A stretch of DNA of 64,000 bases, taken from contig NZ_CP108370.1 of NCBI RefSeq assembly GCF_035953295.1, positions 2,666,001 to 2,730,000 of the forward strand. The letters are read 5' to 3'. Each line of letters opens with the position of its first letter. Positions within the stretch are counted from its first letter, which is position 1. The translations under genes and the position numbers were made by a program. Shown here in pieces: positions 60,636 to 64,000 of this stretch. Source of the DNA: Streptomyces sp. NBC_01335. Its GTDB lineage: Bacteria; Actinomycetota; Actinomycetes; Streptomycetales; Streptomycetaceae. The notes under the pieces are model-generated. The model saw nothing but the letters and a program-made list of their open reading frames with translations, did no database searches and was not told the DNA's origin.

Positions 60636-62068
60636 TTCGTCTCGCCGGCCTCTCCGTCCTCGTCGGCCTCGTCTGCGTACCTGTCGGACCCGTCCTGGAC
60701 CTGGTCGGCGATCCGGTACAGCCGGGCGGAGACCTCGTGGGCGCGGGCGGTCGGGGAGCTGGACAGCAGGCTCTTGAGCTCCTTGTAGCGGGCGACGGTC
60801 TCGGGCGAGGTGTCGCCCTCGTACACCTTGGATTCGAGCGCGACGAACTCGGCGCGGGCGTACTCGGCGCGTTCCGAGTACGGGGTGTCGAGGCCGAAGA
60901 GGTCGGAGAGGACGGCGTCGTCGCCGCTGCCGTAGACGACGCGTTCGTACAGGTCCTCGGGGACGACCTCGGGGGCGGCGCCCTCGTCGACGCCGGGCAG
61001 GCGGATCAGGCCGCCGGGGTCGGCGGCCTGGCAGATGTAGGGGCTGTGGGTGGTGACGATGAACTGGATGTTGGGGAAGTGCGTGGTCAGCCAGGGGCCG
61101 ATGCGGCGCTGCCAGGAGACGTGGAGGTGGGCGTCGATCTCGTCGATGATCACGACCCCGGGAACCTGGAGCGGGCTCGGGCCCTCGCCTTCGCCGCCCC
61201 GGCCCAGCGCGTGGTCCCCGAAGGCGTCGTGGATCTGCTTCAGCAGGTCGACCACGAGGGCGGCGACGGTACGGAACCCGTCGCTCATCTCCCGCAGCGG
61301 GAAGCGGTGTCCGCCCCTGGTGACCCAGAGGCCCTCGGAGTCGACGTCCTTGATGCGGTAGCCGTCCGGCAGGAGCCCGTCGCCGAGGACGGAGAGGGCG
61401 GCCTCCTTGAGGGCGAGGGCGCCCTCCCGGCCTTCGAGGGCGCGCAGATGCTGTTCGATCAGCCAGGCGACGCCCTCCGCCAGCGAGGCGTCCTCGTGGA
61501 AGAGGCTCGCCTGCCGGGCCACCGGCCCCGAGGCCAGCATCAGGCGCTGTACGTCGCCCGAACCGCCCGCCATCCGCCGGAACGGCCCGTACGCGGCGCA
61601 GAACCAGCCCACCGGGTTGTCGGCCCACGGCCCCCGCTGGGCGGCGCTGGCGCTCTGGGTACGGGAGTTGTTCCGGATCTCGCCCAGCGCGGGCTGCGCG
61701 CTCTTGCGCCCGGCGGCCGACTCGCCGGGGGGCGTCCAGCGCAGGCCCGTACCGAACTTGTTCTGGGTGCGGCCCGAGGCGGTGAACTTGTCGAAGTCCT
61801 TGTCGCGGACGATCTCCGCCGAGGCGCTGCCCGACTCCGCGCCGCGCGTGACCCAGTTCTCGAAGCCCTGGACCAGCCCCCGGGCGGCCACCGGGCCGCT
61901 CAGCGCGAGCGCCAGGGCCCGCAGCAGGGTGGTCTTCCCGGCGCCGTTGCGGCCGGCGAGGACCGTCCAGCCCGCGTGCGAGCCGTCCGGGCGGGTCAGG
62001 GTCAGGTCGACTTTGCGCGGTCCGTTGAACGACTTGATGTTCTCGATGGTGACGCGGGTGACGTACAT
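60632..62068 (-). CDS. AAA/ABC-type ATPase, PtuA-like (Septu)
   Basis: A 478-residue ATPase starting M-Y-V-T-R-V-T-I-E-N-I-K-S-F. Walker A G-R-N-G-A-G-K-T (39-46), signature-like M-S-D-G-F-R-T (261-267), Walker B V-V-I-I-D-E-I-D (305-312) with H-L-H and the T-T-H-S-P switch (His341). The AAA_21 fold of PtuA and retron/OLD-type ATPases fits. A long insert (about 85-160) lies between. Translation-coupled to the HNH gene by a GTGA overlap; the two form one operon. PtuA binds the HNH enzyme and releases it when nucleotide falls. Confidence 0.82.
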   Translation of the reverse strand: MYVTRVTIENIKSFNGPRKVDLTLTRPDGSHAGWTVLAGRNGAGKTTLLRALALALSGPVAARGLVQGFENWVTRGAESGSASAEIVRDKDFDKFTASGRTQNKFGTGLRWTPPGESAAGRKSAQPALGEIRNNSRTQSASAAQRGPWADNPVGWFCAAYGPFRRMAGGSGDVQRLMLASGPVARQASLFHEDASLAEGVAWLIEQHLRALEGREGALALKEAALSVLGDGLLPDGYRIKDVDSEGLWVTRGGHRFPLREMSDGFRTVAALVVDLLKQIHDAFGDHALGRGGEGEGPSPLQVPGVVIIDEIDAHLHVSWQRRIGPWLTTHFPNIQFIVTTHSPYICQAADPGGLIRLPGVDEGAAPEVVPEDLYERVVYGSGDDAVLSDLFGLDTPYSERAEYARAEFVALESKVYEGDTSPETVARYKELKSLLSSSPTARAHEVSARLYRIADQVQDGSDRYADEADEDGEAGETK

Positions 62069-62550
62069 GGCTGCTGACGGTTCCTTCCGGGGCGCGAGGG
62101 GCCGGGAGCGCGCGGGTCGGTGTCGCGAGGGTCGGTGTCGCGGGAGTCCGTGTCGGGAGAGTCCGTGTCAGGTGTCAGGCAGGGAGGGCCGGCGCGGGTG
62201 GTGGCGAGCGCGAGGGGCGGCTGTCCGACGCGCGAGGCGGCTGTCCGAGTTTACGAGGCGTGGGGCGCGGGGGCGTAGCCATCGGCGCCCCGGAAAAAGT
62301 AAACGCGGCCCGACCGCACCGGACGGGGCGCGCGTCGGGCCCCGTTCCCGTACGCGTATCCGTGACGGCCCCGGAAAAGCGAAACGGGCCCGGCCTCGCG
62401 GCCGGGCCCCTCTCGCTTTCCCCCCTCGTCGGGTCTTCCCGTTCCCCCCGGACCCCTCCCCCGGAAGTCCCGACGCAGAGTGTGACCGGGCAGGGATGCC
62501 AAGGGTTGTACGCCTTGACCATTCCTTTACCCAGGCCGCTGGAAGCGCTC
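62069..62550. other. Spacer between the defence pair and the sugar operon
   Basis: A 482-base stretch with no gene. A roughly 60-base segment containing CCCCGGAAAA is present twice (near 62287 and 62369), as a degenerate duplication. Promoter of the ATPase gene should be at its left part; none can be placed. The terminator below lies in it. Confidence 0.5.
62376..62419 (-). terminator. Terminator of the sugar-isomerase operon
   Basis: A 10-base perfect GC stem (62386-62395 with 62400-62409), 4-base loop, and an outer AAAGCGA/TCGCTTT stem (62376-62382 and 62413-62419). Lies 130 bases past the stop of the minus-strand gene at 62551. Confidence 0.85.
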
Positions 62551-63390
62551 TCAGCAGGCGTGTTCCTGGAAGCGGGAGACCACCTCGGCGAGGACTTCGC
62601 CGCCGTCGCGGGCCCAGAGGCCCTCGTTGAAGATCTCCACCTCGATCGGGCCGTCGAAGCCGGTCGCCTCCACCAGCGTGCGCAGCACGTGGAAGTCGAC
62701 GCTGCCGTCGCCGAGCTGACCCCGGCCCAGCAGGACGCCCTCGGGGAGCGGGGTGATCCAGTCGGCCAGCTGGAAGGAGTGGATACGGCCGCCGGCCCCG
62801 GCGCGGGCGATCTGCGCGGGCGCCTGGTCGTCCCACCACACGTGGTACGCGTCGACCACCACGCCGACCTGCTCGGCCGGGAAGCGTTCGGCGATGTCCA
62901 GCGCCTGGGAGAGGGTCGACACCACGCACCGGTCCGACGCGAACATCGGGTGCAGCGGCTCGATGGCGAGGCGGATGCCGCGCTCGGCCGCGTAGGGGGC
63001 GAGCTCGGCGAGGGCGTCGGCGATGCGTTCGCGGGCACCGGCGAGGTCCTTGCTGCCCTCGGGCAGGCCGCCCGAGACGAGGACCAGGGTGTCGGTGGAG
63101 ACGCCCGCCGCCTCGTCGATCGCGGCGCGGTTGTCGTCCAGGGCGCGGGCCCGGGTCGCCGGGTCGATCGCGGTGAGGAAGCCGCCCCGGCAGAGGCTGG
63201 TGACGGTGAGGCCCGCGTCGGCGAAGAGCCGGCCGGCGCGCTCGACGCCGTACTTCTGCACCGGTTCGCGCCAGAGGCCGACCTGGCCGACGCCCGCCTT
63301 CGTACAGCCCTCGGCGAGTTCCTCCAGGGACCACTGCTTGATGGTCTCCTGGTTGACGGACAGGCGGCCGACGTTGCTCGGGGTGGTCAT
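62551..63390 (-). CDS. Sugar phosphate isomerase/epimerase (TIM barrel)
   Basis: A 279-residue AP-endonuclease-2-fold protein; ATG 63390 follows GGGAGGAA. Metal ligands are seen in L-A-I-E-P-L-H-P and V-V-D-A-Y-H-V-W-W-D and E-V-E-I-F-N-E. Family members isomerise ketoses or inosoles. Its ATG overlaps the DUF993 stop (ATGA), so the two are an operon for a sugar whose identity is unknown; similar operons hold a Gfo/Idh dehydrogenase further upstream. Confidence 0.85.
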   Translation of the reverse strand: MTTPSNVGRLSVNQETIKQWSLEELAEGCTKAGVGQVGLWREPVQKYGVERAGRLFADAGLTVTSLCRGGFLTAIDPATRARALDDNRAAIDEAAGVSTDTLVLVSGGLPEGSKDLAGARERIADALAELAPYAAERGIRLAIEPLHPMFASDRCVVSTLSQALDIAERFPAEQVGVVVDAYHVWWDDQAPAQIARAGAGGRIHSFQLADWITPLPEGVLLGRGQLGDGSVDFHVLRTLVEATGFDGPIEVEIFNEGLWARDGGEVLAEVVSRFQEHAC

Positions 63391-64000
63391 CGGGTTCCTC
63401 CCTGGACGGTCAGCAGGGCCCGCATCCGGCTCTCGGCCAGCTCGGGGTCGGGGAAGAGGCCGAGGCGGTCGGCGAGTTCGTACGCCTTCGCCAGGTGTGG
63501 CAGCGAACGGGCCGACTGGAGGCCGCCGACCATCGTGAAGTGGTCCTGGTGCCCGGCCAGCCAGGCGAGGAAGACCACGCCCGTCTTGTAGAAGCGGGTG
63601 GGTGCCTGGAAGAGGTGGCGGGAGAGCTCGACCGTCGGGTCCAGCAGGTCCCGGAAGCCCTGGGTGTCGCCGGTGTCCAGGACCCGTACGGCGTGCGCGG
63701 CGAGCGGGCCGAGGGGGTCGAAGATGCCGAGCAGGGCGTGGCTGAAGCCGCGGTCGTCGCCCGCGATCAGCTCCGGGTAGTTGAAGTCGTCGCCGGTGTA
63801 GCAGCGGACACCGCTGGGCAGCCGGCGGCGCACGTCGATCTCGCGGGCCGCGTCGAGCAGCGAGATCTTGATGCCGTCGACCTTGTCCGGGTGCTCGGCG
63901 ATGATCTTGAGGAAGGTGTCGGTGGCCGCGTCCAGGTCGGACGAGCCCCAGTACCCCTCAAGAGCCGGGTCGAACATCGGTCCCAGCCAGTGCAGGACGA
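63387..64000 (-). CDS. Dihydrodipicolinate-synthase-like DUF993 protein, partial
   Basis: The C-terminal 203 codons of a DUF993 (DHDPS-like barrel) protein; the N terminus lies beyond the right edge. G-I-K-I-S-L-L-D with a Lys in the position of the Schiff-base Lys and Y-T-G-D-D-F-N-Y-P-E-L are characteristic. It probably performs an aldolase-type cleavage on a sugar acid and is translation-coupled to the isomerase gene. Confidence 0.85.
   Translation of the reverse strand, partial: VLHWLGPMFDPALEGYWGSSDLDAATDTFLKIIAEHPDKVDGIKISLLDAAREIDVRRRLPSGVRCYTGDDFNYPELIAGDDRGFSHALLGIFDPLGPLAAHAVRVLDTGDTQGFRDLLDPTVELSRHLFQAPTRFYKTGVVFLAWLAGHQDHFTMVGGLQSARSLPHLAKAYELADRLGLFPDPELAESRMRALLTVQGGTR

Overview
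The window is high-GC DNA (about 70 percent) with strong third-position GC bias, GTG starts, ATGA/GTGA stop-start overlaps and typical Streptomyces families: a thioester-domain surface protein, Tat-exported beta-glucosidase, CebR boxes, an XRE-DUF397 pair, a SpoIIE-type PP2C phosphatase and CBM2 cellulases. It looks like the core of a Streptomyces chromosome. The order ssb, dynamin pair, copper chaperone, copper ATPase, citrate synthase resembles the S. coelicolor SCO2680-SCO2740 stretch (recalled, not searched).

Layout: 1-6.4 kb holds the end-truncated thioester-domain protein, an ssb and two dynamin-like GTPases (DynA/DynB type). A tRNA-Arg(UCU) follows at 6.7 kb. 7-15 kb is a cellulose/hemicellulose block: a GH51-like glycosidase with CBM2, diverging from a GH9 endoglucanase with CBM3 and CBM2 across two CebR boxes, then a Tat-secreted GH3 beta-glucosidase with a PA14 insert. 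15-26 kb holds an endolysin-like amidase, a von Willebrand lipoprotein, an ABC permease coupled to a hydrolase-ABC ATPase fusion, a CHASE3 histidine kinase divergent from a receiver protein, and small proteins. 26.7-34.4 kb is a myo-inositol catabolic cluster (iolA, iolD, iolB, aldolase-like gene, iolC; four of these five minus-strand genes, iolD through iolC, are linked by 4-base overlaps) with a divergent IolE-like TIM barrel gene.

34.5-43 kb has a membrane protein with a divergent double-HTH TetR-like regulator, a BldC/MerR-like mini-HTH, a zinc alcohol dehydrogenase, an MMPL exporter with its divergent TetR regulator, and a PrsW-type protease. 43-48 kb is a copper module behind a CsoR-type box, then a non-coding stretch of hairpins with G-rich loops (C-rich on the other strand), then citrate synthase. 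48-55 kb has RecD2 helicase, a metallo-beta-lactamase fragment, a PP2C phosphatase, a small lipoprotein, and a LysR regulator divergent from an MFS exporter.

55-62 kb reads as an accessory region: a recombinase HTH scrap, two small ORFs with the same leader, an XRE-DUF397 module with partner genes, an ankyrin protein, a DUF397 scrap, and an ATPase-HNH pair that matches the PtuA-PtuB (Septu) anti-phage architecture. The window ends in a sugar-catabolism operon (TIM-barrel isomerase plus DUF993) that runs off the right edge.

The most interesting items are the Septu-like pair and its neighbourhood, the exported-hydrolase/ABC-ATPase fusion, the hairpin cluster between the copper ATPase and citrate synthase genes, the double-HTH regulator, and the recurrent 15- and 18-base tandem repeats in spacers and gene tails.
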